A stretch of DNA of 64,000 bases from Vibrio salilacus. Its GTDB lineage: Bacteria > Pseudomonadota > Gammaproteobacteria > Enterobacterales > Vibrionaceae. The notes under the pieces are model-generated. The model was given only the letters and a program-made list of their open reading frames with translations, made no database searches and was not told the origin of the DNA. The stretch is taken from assembly GCF_002811245.1 (NCBI RefSeq), contig NZ_NIVQ01000001.1, positions 248,001 through 312,000 of the forward strand, read 5' to 3'. A program made the position numbers and the translations under genes. The first letter of the stretch is position 1; each line of letters starts with the position of its first letter. Shown piece after piece: positions 18,045 through 27,008 of the stretch.

Positions 18045-19163
18045 ATGACTCAAGAACTACTTAAAACCCCTTTGCATGCATTGCACATTGAAGCCGGTGC
18101 GAAGATGGTTCCTTTCGCAGGCTACGATATGCCTGTTCAATATAAGTTGGGTGTCAAGAAAGAGCACTTGCATACTCGTGATGCCGCTGGCCTATTTGAT
18201 GTGTCACATATGGGGCAGTTACGTCTACACGGTGTGGGCGCGGCCGCGTTTCTTGAGTCTCTAGTTCCTGTCGACATTATCGATCTGTCAAATGGAAATC
18301 AGCGTTATGCCTTCTTTACCAATGAGCAAGGCGGCATTATGGATGACCTTATGGTGGCCAACTTAGGTGACCATCTGTTTGTGGTTGTGAACGCCGCTTG
18401 TAAAGACCAAGATATCCAGCACCTAGAAGCACACCTTCCAGCAGGTGTTGAACTTGAGATCATTGATGATCGCGCCCTGCTTGCTCTGCAAGGACCGAAA
18501 GCGGTGGACGTGCTCAAGCGTTTTAATGCTGATGTCGCAGACATGGTGTTTATGGATGTTAGAAAGCTCGAGCTACTGGGTGTGGAGTGTATTATCAGCC
18601 GCAGCGGTTACACGGGTGAAGATGGTTATGAAATTTCAGTGCCGAACACACACGCTGAACCGCTAGCGCAACAACTCACGGCAGAACAAGAAGTCGAGTG
18701 GATTGGTTTGGGGGCGCGCGACTCATTGCGTCTGGAGTGTGGCTTGTGCCTTTATGGTCATGACTTAGACACAACCACCACGCCTGTCGAGGCGAGTCTA
18801 CTATGGGGTATTCAAAAAGTACGCCGTATTGGTGGTGAGCGCGAAGGTGGCTTCCCTGGCGCTGATATCATTCTTAACCAAATTGAAACTAAGGATGTAT
18901 CACGTAAGCGTGTTGGCCTCGTTGGTCAAACCAAAGCACCAGTGCGTGAAGGTGCTGAGCTGTTTGACGCACAAGATAACAAAATTGGTGTTGTCACCAG
19001 TGGTACTGCAGGTCCAAATGCGGGCAAACCCGTGTCCATGGCGTATGTTCGCGCCGATTTAGCCGCCATTGGTACCGAGGTTTTTGCTGATGTACGTGGT
19101 AAAAAGCTACCGATGACGGTTGAGAAAATGCCATTTGTCCCACAGCGTTATTATCGTGGTTAA
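18045..19163 (+). CDS. gcvT: Aminomethyltransferase, glycine cleavage T protein
   Basis: A 372-residue folate enzyme. It releases ammonia from the aminomethyl-lipoyl group on GcvH and transfers the one-carbon unit to THF. The N-terminal folate domain shows VPFAGYDMPVQY, AGLFDVSHMGQLRL and the SRSGYTGEDGYEIS block. The C-terminal GCV_T domain shows VTSGTAGPNAGKPVSMAYV and the closing LPMTVEKMPFVPQRYYRG. Unlike most operons, gcvT is split from gcvP/gcvH and lies beyond the regulator on the opposite strand. It has its own operator-like site and terminator. Identity is certain. Confidence 0.98.
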   Translation: MTQELLKTPLHALHIEAGAKMVPFAGYDMPVQYKLGVKKEHLHTRDAAGLFDVSHMGQLRLHGVGAAAFLESLVPVDIIDLSNGNQRYAFFTNEQGGIMDDLMVANLGDHLFVVVNAACKDQDIQHLEAHLPAGVELEIIDDRALLALQGPKAVDVLKRFNADVADMVFMDVRKLELLGVECIISRSGYTGEDGYEISVPNTHAEPLAQQLTAEQEVEWIGLGARDSLRLECGLCLYGHDLDTTTTPVEASLLWGIQKVRRIGGEREGGFPGADIILNQIETKDVSRKRVGLVGQTKAPVREGAELFDAQDNKIGVVTSGTAGPNAGKPVSMAYVRADLAAIGTEVFADVRGKKLPMTVEKMPFVPQRYYRG

Positions 19164-19186
19164 ATTATTACCTGTTTATTAACCCT

Positions 19187-19210
19187 AGCCTCTTTCTTAG
19201 AGGCTTTTTA
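19187..19210 (+). terminator. Terminator of gcvT
   Basis: Stem AGCCTCT (19187-19193) / AGAGGCT (19199-19205) followed by TTTTTA. It is 24 bases past the stop. Confidence 0.85.
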
Positions 19211-19344
19211 TCGTTTGATTAAAGCGAAAATCGAGAGTTAAAGCTGGAGCGGTGATAAATTGTCAGCATGGTCAGCAAGGTAATGAATGGATCAGATACG
19301 TTTCGTGAACTAGGATTACAGTGAGTTATTTTTGAGGCATACAT

Positions 19345-20346
19345 ATGATTCGATTGACCTTATTAGGTTGCATATTGCTCATCTCGTTTAGAACTTTGTC
19401 TGTTGAAGTGTCGCCCTTCATTGTGAATGGTTCTGATGCGTCGATCAGTAATTACCCATCTTTTGCTAGCCTATTCTATCGAAATGGCGGTATGTACAGT
19501 ACTTCGCCTTACTGTGGTGCCACGATGATCAATGATCAATATGTTTTGACTGCTGCCCACTGTATATACGATGACAATAACTTAATGCTATATACCGTGG
19601 TCGCACCGCAGTTAGAAGATAAAAGCTATTTTCTGTCTAACCAACAATCGAGGGCACAAGCCTTTTACTACCCTGACAATTATCAAGATTCTGAAATCGA
19701 GCTGTGGCCGAATGACATTGCGATCATTAAATTAGAAACACCGCTTATGATCTCGGATTACTCAGCGTTACTGAACTCAACCATCAATAATGCATTTTCT
19801 TCGATGGGTACCTATAAAACCATTGGTCATGGATACATTGAGGGGAATGTACCGAGTGGGTCACGCTTGCTTGAAACCGATTTAAATTACGTAAGTACAG
19901 CTACATGCCAGGCGGTATTTGGCAGCAAGATTACCTCTAGCCAGCTCTGTTTTGATGGTGCTCTTGATGGCAACTATAAAAATTCGACCTGTAGTGGAGA
20001 CTCTGGTGGGCCTGTCTACTGGTTACACGGTAGCCAATATATTCAAATTGGAATCACTAGCTTTGGTCCTTCCATATGTGGCAATAAAGATATTAATGTT
20101 ACTTCAGTCTTTACCGACGTTTATGACTATCGAGGTTGGATCACTCGAGTAATTAACGGTCTTGAGGTTCCTAAAGCTTACGTTACAACCAATAATGGCG
20201 TGAGAGTATTGGTTAATAATGATGCGATAGCTAACGTGTCTGTAAGTCCATCATCAGGTGATAGCGGTGGATCGATTCCACCGTTTAACTTGTGGCTGCT
20301 AAGCTTAATTATTTTGTCGAGATATCAAAAAAATTGGGTTTTGTGA
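19345..20346 (+). CDS. Secreted chymotrypsin-fold serine protease with GlyGly-CTERM tail
   Basis: A 333-residue S1 protease. An N-terminal signal peptide (about 1-20) is followed by the mature-type start IVNGSDASISNYPSFASL at 26. The catalytic triad is H72 (TAAHC), D124 (PNDIAII) and S220 (CSGDSGGP). The residue six before the catalytic Ser is S214, the chymotrypsin-like state rather than the Asp of trypsin. The C-terminus has SGGS, a hydrophobic stretch (LWLLSLIIL) and basic residues (SRYQKN), the GlyGly-CTERM signal recognised by rhombosortase, so type II secretion and surface anchoring are expected. Oddly, Phe precedes IVNG, so the usual Arg/Lys zymogen cleavage site is absent. Related to the Vibrio Ves proteases. 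Confidence 0.9.
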   Translation: MIRLTLLGCILLISFRTLSVEVSPFIVNGSDASISNYPSFASLFYRNGGMYSTSPYCGATMINDQYVLTAAHCIYDDNNLMLYTVVAPQLEDKSYFLSNQQSRAQAFYYPDNYQDSEIELWPNDIAIIKLETPLMISDYSALLNSTINNAFSSMGTYKTIGHGYIEGNVPSGSRLLETDLNYVSTATCQAVFGSKITSSQLCFDGALDGNYKNSTCSGDSGGPVYWLHGSQYIQIGITSFGPSICGNKDINVTSVFTDVYDYRGWITRVINGLEVPKAYVTTNNGVRVLVNNDAIANVSVSPSSGDSGGSIPPFNLWLLSLIILSRYQKNWVL

Positions 20347-20441
20347 CCTAAAATTTTTGCCTTAGAGTCGATAAGAGCACCCAATGTCTTTTGCTTAATC
20401 GTTTAGGGCTTGAGAATTGTTCAGGCCTGTATTTTGGTGAT

Positions 20442-20705
20442 TTAAAAAATGCAGTGTTTGGCGTAGCTGGTTGCTTCGTTACTGCTCCAGTCGCCTTTAG
20501 GTTTGTCTGCCAAACTATTGCACCACGGCTCACTACCAACCGCATCTAATAAAACACAATGTTTAGCGTAGTCCATTGCTCCCTGAGCACTCCATTCACT
20601 CTTGGTGGTATCTGCCATTTTATCGCACCAAGCTTGTGTACCGATCTCATCTTGACATGCGCTGAGTAGCACAAGTGCGCTAAGTGACCATAGCGTTTTC
20701 ATCAT
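20442..20705 (-). CDS. Small lipoprotein with two DUF3012 repeats
   Basis: An 87-residue exported lipoprotein. The signal peptide ends in the lipobox LLSAC with C16 as the lipidated residue. The rest is two copies of the DUF3012 motif: GTQAWCDKMADTTKSEWSAQ with YAKHCVL, then GSEPWCNSLADKPKGDWSSN with YAKHCIF. Each repeat contributes two cysteines that could pair. The function of DUF3012 is unknown; most members I recall have a single copy. The gene converges with the protease gene, has a normal ATG start, and lies divergent from the ribose operon. Confidence 0.85.
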   Translation of the reverse strand: MMKTLWSLSALVLLSACQDEIGTQAWCDKMADTTKSEWSAQGAMDYAKHCVLLDAVGSEPWCNSLADKPKGDWSSNEATSYAKHCIF

Positions 20706-20811
20706 TGTCGTATTCCTAAAGTGGTTTGGTTCAACTATACCAATATTTGATAAAAAGTCTGTTTGGCGGGGGTAAAAATGGCTATTTTACTTGCTGATGA
20801 ATTTGTCACTT

Positions 20812-20827
20812 GGTGATAGGGATCACT
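20812..20827. promoter_or_regulatory. CRP-like site upstream of the ribose operon
   Basis: GGTGATAGGGATCACT matches the GTGA-N6-TCAC core of a CRP site. It lies about 90 bases upstream of the RbsR palindrome, as expected for catabolite control of rbs. Binding is inferred. Confidence 0.5.
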
Positions 20828-20915
20828 GAGTAAAAGAGAGTTTATCAGTGTAAAAAGATCCATTTCACATTCTTGTTATTGACCGCTCGCATATTTGCAG
20901 TCAGCCATTATTATT

Positions 20916-20935
20916 TCATCGAAACGTTTCGATGA
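20916..20935. promoter_or_regulatory. RbsR operator (perfect 20-bp palindrome)
   Basis: TCATCGAAACGTTTCGATGA is a perfect palindrome with the CGAAACGTTTCG core typical of LacI/GalR-family ribose repressors. It lies 76 bases before the rbsD ATG, with rbsR as last gene of the operon. Confidence 0.85.
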
Positions 20936-21011
20936 GTTGTTTCCTACCAATAAAAAGTACTTTTTGAAGCGCTCATGGTTAAACAAACGTCTATTTTTTA
21001 AGGTCGATGAG

Positions 21012-21431
21012 ATGAAAAAACACACCCTACTACATTCAGAGCTGTCCTATTTGGTGGCCACTCTGGGTCACACCGATGAAATCACGATCTGTGATGCAGG
21101 TTTACCGATCCCTGAACAGGTTCAGCGCATTGACTTAGCATTAACTCATGGGGTGCCTTCATTTCTTGAAACGGTAAGAGTGATTCTGTCTGAGTCACAG
21201 ATAGAGGGAGTGATCATCGCGCAAGAGTTTAAAACGGTCAGCCCGACTCATCACGATGCACTGATTCGAGAACTTGCACTAGAGAGTGAGTCAATCGGTA
21301 AAGAGATCGCGATTCATTACGTTTCTCACGACGAATTTAAACATCGCAGTGCGCAAAGCCGAGCCATTGTACGCACCGGTGAATGCACGCCGTATGCGAA
21401 CGTTATATTTCAAGCTGGCGTTGTTTTCTAA
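21012..21431 (+). CDS. rbsD: D-ribose pyranase
   Basis: A 139-residue enzyme that converts beta-ribopyranose to ribofuranose for the kinase. I use ATG 21012 (MKKHTLLHSELSYLVATLGH). The frame is open 39 codons further upstream, but that extension would run through the RbsR operator and is not part of the family. Conserved features are the catalytic His region at H20, DEITICDAGLPIP, and the C-terminal RTGECTPYANVIFQAGV. First gene of rbsDACBKR; rbsA follows after 24 bases. Confidence 0.97.
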   Translation: MKKHTLLHSELSYLVATLGHTDEITICDAGLPIPEQVQRIDLALTHGVPSFLETVRVILSESQIEGVIIAQEFKTVSPTHHDALIRELALESESIGKEIAIHYVSHDEFKHRSAQSRAIVRTGECTPYANVIFQAGVVF

Positions 21432-21455
21432 ACGAAGCAACAGGAAGGAAGCATT

Positions 21456-22961
21456 ATGACTCAAGCCATATTACAACTAAGTGAGATTGAGAAAGCTTTT
21501 CCCGGTGTTAAGGCGCTAGATAAAGCGAGCCTGAATGTTTACCCAGGCCGTGTCATGGCGCTGATGGGCGAAAATGGTGCAGGTAAGTCGACCTTAATGA
21601 AAGTGTTGACGGGCATTTATACTCTAGATGCAGGATCGATCCACTATCTAAGTGAACCTGCAGCGTTTAAAGGGCCGCGTGACTCGCAGCAAGCGGGCAT
21701 CAGTATTATTCATCAGGAACTGAACCTAATTCCCGAGTTGACCATAGCCGAGAACATTTTCTTAGGCCGTGAATTCACCAATGCGTTTGGTGGGATTCAG
21801 TGGCAAAAAATGTACGCAGAAGCCGATAAGTTGCTCGCTAGGTTGAACGTGAAACACAGCTCAAAAACCCTGTTAGGTGACTTGAGCTTGGGCGAACAGC
21901 AGATGGTCGAAATTGCCAAAGCGCTGTCGTTCAAGTCAAAAGTGATCATCATGGATGAGCCTACGGACGCACTGACAGACACTGAAACAGAGTCTTTGTT
22001 TAACGTTATTCACGAGTTGCGCGCACAGGGGTGTGGCATTGTTTACATCTCGCACCGATTAAAAGAAATATTCCAAATTTGTGATGACATCACTGTGCTG
22101 CGCGATGGCAAGTTCATTGGTCAATGCCTTGTCAGTGACACGGACGAAGATGGCCTGATTGAGATGATGGTGGGGCGTAAACTTGATGAGCAGTACCCCC
22201 GCATTGATGTGCGCCATGGCGATACGTGTCTTGAAGTGGTTGGCCTGACTGGGTCGGGTGTTCATGATGTGAGTTTCACTCTCAAACGTGGTGAGATCTT
22301 GGGTGTGTCAGGCTTGATGGGCGCAGGACGTACTGAACTGATGAAAGTGATTTACGGCGCACTGCCAAGTGAGCGGGGTGTGATTAACCTCGACAATAAA
22401 ACCATTAACCCTATCTCTCCTCAAGATGGATTAGCCAACGGCATCGCCTATATTTCGGAAGACCGCAAAGGTGAAGGTCTGGTGCTTGGCTTGTCGGTTA
22501 AAGACAACATGTCGCTATGCGCTTTAGACAAGCTGACCAAGGGTGGCCGAATTCAGCATGATCAAGAAGCGATCGCGGTTGAAGACTTCATTAAGCTGTT
22601 CAATATCAAAACGCCAACTCGTGAGCAGATCATCGGTAACTTGTCGGGGGGGAACCAACAAAAAGTTGCGATCGCGAAAGGTTTGATGACTAAACCCAAA
22701 GTGTTGATTCTAGATGAGCCAACGCGCGGTGTTGATGTTGGAGCGAAGAAAGAAATCTATCAACTGATCAATAAATTTAAAGCCGATGGCATGAGCATTA
22801 TTCTGGTTTCATCGGAAATGCCTGAAGTGCTAGGTATGAGTGACCGCATCATGGTGATGCATGAAGGTCGAATCAGTGGTGTATTTGACGCCAAAGACGC
22901 GGATCAAGAAACACTTCTTGCTTGTGCCGTAGGAAAAAAAATTAACGAGGAAGCAGCATGA
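21456..22961 (+). CDS. rbsA: Ribose ABC transporter ATP-binding protein
   Basis: A 501-residue tandem ABC ATPase of the carbohydrate-uptake type 2 class. The N-terminal half has a Walker A (GENGAGKST), the signature LSLGEQQ and the Walker B region [11 protein letters not shown]. The C-terminal half has a degenerate Walker A region ([10 protein letters not shown]), signature [15 protein letters not shown] and [14 protein letters not shown]. This asymmetry is normal for RbsA. It powers ribose import with RbsC and RbsB. The stop overlaps the rbsC start by 4 bases, indicating translational coupling. Confidence 0.97.
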   Translation: MTQAILQLSEIEKAFPGVKALDKASLNVYPGRVMALMGENGAGKSTLMKVLTGIYTLDAGSIHYLSEPAAFKGPRDSQQAGISIIHQELNLIPELTIAENIFLGREFTNAFGGIQWQKMYAEADKLLARLNVKHSSKTLLGDLSLGEQQMVEIAKALSFKSKVIIMDEPTDALTDTETESLFNVIHELRAQGCGIVYISHRLKEIFQICDDITVLRDGKFIGQCLVSDTDEDGLIEMMVGRKLDEQYPRIDVRHGDTCLEVVGLTGSGVHDVSFTLKRGEILGVSGLMGAGRTELMKVIYGALPSERGVINLDNKTINPISPQDGLANGIAYISEDRKGEGLVLGLSVKDNMSLCALDKLTKGGRIQHDQEAIAVEDFIKLFNIKTPTREQIIGNLSGGNQQKVAIAKGLMTKPKVLILDEPTRGVDVGAKKEIYQLINKFKADGMSIILVSSEMPEVLGMSDRIMVMHEGRISGVFDAKDADQETLLACAVGKKINEEAA

Positions 22962-23941
22962 GTATCGATACCATGAGCAAATCAAGTCCAACCCACAACA
23001 AAAAGCGGCTTAGTAAAGAGTGGCTAATTGAGCAAAAGTCGTTGATTGCGTTACTTTTGTTAATTGCTGTTGTCTCATTTTTGAACCCCAACTTTTTTAC
23101 GCTCGATAACATCCTCAACATTTTGCGTCAGACATCGGTCAACGCGATCATTGCGGTGGGGATGACATTGGTCATTTTAACCGCCGGTATTGATTTAAGT
23201 GTCGGCTCGGTGCTGGCATTGTGTGGCGCTTTTGCCGCGAGTTTGATCGGGCTTGAAGTACCCGTGTTGATAGCGGTGCCGACCGCGCTGATTGCCGGTG
23301 CTGCTCTTGGTGCCATCAGCGGCATCATCATTGCCAAAGGCAAAGTGCAAGCTTTCATTGCTACGTTAGTGACCATGACCCTGCTACGCGGTGTGACTAT
23401 GGTCTACACTGATGGTCGACCTATTTCAACAGGCTTTACTGACACGGCTGACGCGTTTGCTTGGTTCGGTACTGGTTATGCGTTAGGTATTCCCGTTCCT
23501 GTCTGGATGATGGTGATTGTGTTTGCTGCGGTTTGGTATTTACTCAATCACACCCGTTTTGGCCGTTACGTCTATGCGTTAGGCGGTAACGAATCGGCAA
23601 CGCGTCTGTCGGGCATCAATGTGGATCGTGTCAAAATTGGCGTCTACGCAATCTGTGGTTTACTAGCGGCACTTGCGGGCATCATTGTGACTTCACGTCT
23701 GTCTTCAGCGCAACCAACGGCTGGTATGGGCTATGAACTGGATGCTATCGCTGCGGTTGTACTTGGCGGTACCAGTTTGATGGGGGGTAAAGGCCGTATT
23801 ATGGGGACGTTGATCGGTGCACTGATTATTGGTTTCCTCAACAACGCCCTCAACCTGCTCGATGTTTCCTCCTACTTCCAAATGATCGCAAAAGCAGTGG
23901 TTATCTTACTGGCGGTATTGGTAGACAACAAAAACAAGTAA
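22958..23941 (+). CDS. rbsC: Ribose ABC transporter permease
   Basis: A 327-residue inner-membrane permease with about eight to ten helices. It has the RbsC/XylH family blocks [46 protein letters not shown] and the exit region [16 protein letters not shown]. The N-terminus is cytoplasmic and hydrophilic for about 28 residues, a little longer than in E. coli. It overlaps rbsA by 4 bases and is followed by rbsB after 65 bases. Confidence 0.97.
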   Translation: MSIDTMSKSSPTHNKKRLSKEWLIEQKSLIALLLLIAVVSFLNPNFFTLDNILNILRQTSVNAIIAVGMTLVILTAGIDLSVGSVLALCGAFAASLIGLEVPVLIAVPTALIAGAALGAISGIIIAKGKVQAFIATLVTMTLLRGVTMVYTDGRPISTGFTDTADAFAWFGTGYALGIPVPVWMMVIVFAAVWYLLNHTRFGRYVYALGGNESATRLSGINVDRVKIGVYAICGLLAALAGIIVTSRLSSAQPTAGMGYELDAIAAVVLGGTSLMGGKGRIMGTLIGALIIGFLNNALNLLDVSSYFQMIAKAVVILLAVLVDNKNK

Positions 23942-24006
23942 AACATAACAAAACTAAAACGGGTCAAGTGAGGTTGCTTGACCCACCCTACACAAGGACT
24001 GAGAAA

Positions 24007-24885
24007 ATGAAAAAACTCGCAACTCTTATCTCCGCGGCACTACTTTCTTCAACCGTTTCTGTTTCGGCGCAAGCGCAAGATACGATGGCTATCGTACTGT
24101 CAACGCTAAACAACCCATTTTTTGTCACAATGAAAGATGGCGCAGAGGCGAAAGCGAAAGAACTTGGTTATGAACTTATTGTACTTGATTCACAAAATGA
24201 CCCGAGCAAAGAACTTTCGAACATCGAAGATCTGACAGTTCGTGGTGTGAAAGCCATTTTGATTAACCCAACAGATTCTGACGCTGTGTCTAATGCCATT
24301 CGTATGGCAAACCGCTCAAACATCCCTGTACTGACTTTAGATCGTGGTGCTAGTCGTGGAGACGTTGTCAGTCATATCGCCTCTGACAACGTAGTTGGTG
24401 GTGAAATGGCGGGTAACTACATTGTTGAAAAAGTCGGCATGAAAGCGAAAGTCATTCAATTAGAAGGTATCGCAGGAACCTCAGCGGCACGTGAGCGTGG
24501 TGAAGGTTTCATGAACGCGGTTAAAGGCAGCGAGATGGATGTGCTAGCCAGCCAACCGGCTGACTTTGACCGTACCAAAGGTCTTAACGTGATGGAAAAC
24601 CTACTGGCGGCCAACCCAGAGGTTCAAGCCGTCTTCGCACAAAACGATGAGATGGCATTGGGCGCACTGCGCGCAGTACAAGCGTCGGGCAAAGATGTGA
24701 TGATTGTTGGCTTTGATGGTACCGACGACGGTATTGCAGCCGTTAAACGTGGCAAATTATCAGCGACCATTGCTCAGCAACCAGACCTGATTGGTGCGCT
24801 AGGCATTGAAACGGCTGACCAAGTGCTTAAAGGCATGGCAGTAGAAGAGTACATCCCCGTACCTCTTAAAGTGATTACTGAGTAA
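24007..24885 (+). CDS. rbsB: Ribose-binding periplasmic protein
   Basis: A 292-residue periplasmic receptor. I start at ATG 24007, which gives a standard signal peptide ([20 protein letters not shown], then AQAQ) with cleavage before DTMAIV. The frame is open 13 codons further upstream, but that would put a hydrophilic extension before the signal. Type I binding-protein blocks are visible: [39 protein letters not shown] and [14 protein letters not shown]. It delivers ribose to RbsAC and in relatives also to the Trg-type chemoreceptor. A stable hairpin follows, typical of the highly expressed binding-protein gene in such operons. Confidence 0.97.
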   Translation: MKKLATLISAALLSSTVSVSAQAQDTMAIVLSTLNNPFFVTMKDGAEAKAKELGYELIVLDSQNDPSKELSNIEDLTVRGVKAILINPTDSDAVSNAIRMANRSNIPVLTLDRGASRGDVVSHIASDNVVGGEMAGNYIVEKVGMKAKVIQLEGIAGTSAARERGEGFMNAVKGSEMDVLASQPADFDRTKGLNVMENLLAANPEVQAVFAQNDEMALGALRAVQASGKDVMIVGFDGTDDGIAAVKRGKLSATIAQQPDLIGALGIETADQVLKGMAVEEYIPVPLKVITE

Positions 24886-24897
24886 GCCATAATTTGT

Positions 24898-24935
24898 CCT
24901 CCTTGCCGTTTTAATTTGTGCTTTCGGTAAGGAGG
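24898..24935 (+). other. Intercistronic hairpin between rbsB and rbsK
   Basis: Stem CCTCCTTGCCG (24898-24908) / CGGTAAGGAGG (24925-24935), no U-run after it. It could shield the 3' end of the rbsDACB message or attenuate read-through into rbsK-rbsR. Confidence 0.6.
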
Positions 24936-25021
24936 GCCAATAGTCATGTGTTTTATCACAGAGCACATTACTATTTCTCCTGTTCACATCTATTGGGCTC
25001 AATCGAGCCGAGGACAACCTT

Positions 25022-25942
25022 ATGAATAAGTTAGTGGTTTTAGGTAGTGTTAACGCTGACCATGTTCTGCAAGTACCTTCTTTCCCTCGCCCAGGCGAGA
25101 CGTTACATGGTCGTAACTATCAAGTTATTCCCGGTGGTAAAGGTGCCAATCAAGCGGTTGCGGCGGCGCGATTAAACGCCGATACCGGTTTTATTGCCTG
25201 TGTGGGTGATGACGCGTTTGGCATCAACATTCGTGAAAATTTCAAAATGGATAACATCAATATCGCGGGTGTAAAAATGGCGCCCAATTGCCCAACAGGG
25301 ATTGCGATGATCCAGGTATCAGATAGCGGTGAAAACAGCATTTGCATTTCAGCAGAAGCGAACGCCAAGCTGACGGTTGAGACTCTTGAGCCTGACTTAG
25401 AGTCGATTCGCCAAGCCAAATACTTGTTGATGCAGCTTGAAACGCCGATGTGTGGCATTGAAAAGGCTGCGCAAGTGGCAAAGCAAGCGCGTACCAACGT
25501 GATTCTAAACCCAGCACCCGCGCACACGTTGTCTGATGCACTTCTCGCTTGCGTCGATGTGATTACACCCAATGAAACCGAAGCCGAAGTACTAACGGGG
25601 ATCACGGTCAGTGATAATGACAGTGCGCAACAAGCGGCGAATGCACTGCATCAAAAAGGCATTGAAATCGTGATGATTACGCTTGGCGCAAAAGGAGTGT
25701 GGCTTAGCCAGAACGGTCGTGGTCAATTGATTGAAGGTTTTAAGGTCGATGTGACAGATACCACCGCAGCGGGCGATACATTTAATGGGGCATTGGTCAC
25801 TGGTTTACTTGAGGATTTGCCTTTAGAATCAGCGATTAAGTTTGCTCATGCTGCCGCAGCTATTTCGGTGACGCGTTTTGGGGCTCAAACCTCAATTCCA
25901 TCACGTCAAGAAGTCGATGCGTTTTTAGCTGAGTACCGTTAA
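25022..25942 (+). CDS. rbsK: Ribokinase
   Basis: A 306-residue PfkB-family kinase that phosphorylates ribose at O5. The N-terminal signature is PGGKGANQAVAAARL, and the C-terminal anion hole and catalytic base lie in DTTAAGDTFNGALVTG with D252. Substrate block GSVNADHVLQVPSFPRPGET is intact. Length is normal. It follows rbsB after a 136-base gap with a hairpin and precedes rbsR by 28 bases. Confidence 0.97.
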   Translation: MNKLVVLGSVNADHVLQVPSFPRPGETLHGRNYQVIPGGKGANQAVAAARLNADTGFIACVGDDAFGINIRENFKMDNINIAGVKMAPNCPTGIAMIQVSDSGENSICISAEANAKLTVETLEPDLESIRQAKYLLMQLETPMCGIEKAAQVAKQARTNVILNPAPAHTLSDALLACVDVITPNETEAEVLTGITVSDNDSAQQAANALHQKGIEIVMITLGAKGVWLSQNGRGQLIEGFKVDVTDTTAAGDTFNGALVTGLLEDLPLESAIKFAHAAAAISVTRFGAQTSIPSRQEVDAFLAEYR

Positions 25943-25970
25943 CTGACAGCACATATGCGGAGTAAGTCAC

Positions 25971-26993
25971 ATGGCGACAATGAAAGATATTGCGAGATTG
26001 GCGCAAGTCTCGACCTCTACGGTGAGCCATGTGATCAATAAATCTCGTTTTGTCAGTGAAGAGATTTCTCAGCGAGTAAACCAAGCGGCTCAGGAGTTAA
26101 ACTATCGTCCCTCAGCGTTGGCGCGTAGCTTAAAAATGAATCGTACCAAAACGATTGGTATGTTGGTGACCACCTCAACCAACCCGTTTTTTGGCGAAGT
26201 GGTTAAAGGGGTTGAACGAAGTTGTTATCAGCAAGGTTACAATCTTATTCTGTGCAATACCGAAGGTGATAACCTTCGGATGCGTGAGTCAATCAACACC
26301 TTGCTGCAAAAGCGGGTCGATGGACTGATTTTGATGTGTTCCTCGCTTGAAGGCGAACGTATCGACGTATTTGAACAATACCCTGACATCCCTGTGGTGG
26401 TGATGGATTGGGGACCAATGTTGTTTACCAGTGACAAAATTCAAGATAACTCATTGCGTGGTGGTTATTTGGCCGCCAAACACCTGATTGATAACGGTCA
26501 CACAGATATTGGTTGTATTACTGGGCCGTTAGTCAAGCATCAGGCTCAAATGCGCTACGAGGGTTACAAACGCGCATTAAATGAGGTCGGACTCAACTTC
26601 AATTCAGATTGGATCATTGAATCTGATTTTGAATGTGAAGGTGGCTACGAAGCGTTCAATAAAATGCATCAAAATGGACCGTTACCCAGTGCCATCTTCG
26701 TTTGCAACGACATGATGGCACTAGGTGTTATCAACGCAGCCAATGAAAAAGGGGTTGCTATCCCGCAACAGCTTTCGATTATTGGTTATGATGATATTCA
26801 TATTGCCAAATTTATGACTCCCTCACTCACCACCATTCACCAGCCCAAGTATCGCCTCGGTAAAGCGGCAGTTGAAGCGGTGTTAAAAAAACTTGCGGAT
26901 GCGCAGTGTGAAGCGCAGATTGTTCAATTAGAACCGACCTTAGTTGAGCGCTCGACCGTCAAGCGTTTGAACACGGAAAGCGGCACTATATAA
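25971..26993 (+). CDS. rbsR: Ribose operon repressor, LacI/GalR family
   Basis: A 340-residue repressor. The N-terminal DNA-binding domain is ATMKDIARLAQVSTSTVSH with the hinge helix YRPSALARSLK. The effector domain (about 60-335) is of the periplasmic-binding-protein type and contains FVCNDMMALGVINAANEKG and IIGYDDIHIAKFMTPSLTTI. It is the last gene of the operon it controls. The likely target is the perfect palindrome at 20916-20935; ribose is the expected inducer. It ends 15 bases before the convergent kinase gene, with no terminator seen. Confidence 0.95.
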   Translation: MATMKDIARLAQVSTSTVSHVINKSRFVSEEISQRVNQAAQELNYRPSALARSLKMNRTKTIGMLVTTSTNPFFGEVVKGVERSCYQQGYNLILCNTEGDNLRMRESINTLLQKRVDGLILMCSSLEGERIDVFEQYPDIPVVVMDWGPMLFTSDKIQDNSLRGGYLAAKHLIDNGHTDIGCITGPLVKHQAQMRYEGYKRALNEVGLNFNSDWIIESDFECEGGYEAFNKMHQNGPLPSAIFVCNDMMALGVINAANEKGVAIPQQLSIIGYDDIHIAKFMTPSLTTIHQPKYRLGKAAVEAVLKKLADAQCEAQIVQLEPTLVERSTVKRLNTESGTI

Positions 26994-27008
26994 GCAGCCA
27001 ACGATTAC

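Noticed and set aside
20895..21011. N-terminal extension of rbsD
   Set aside because: Runs through the RbsR palindrome and is not part of the 139-residue RbsD family length.
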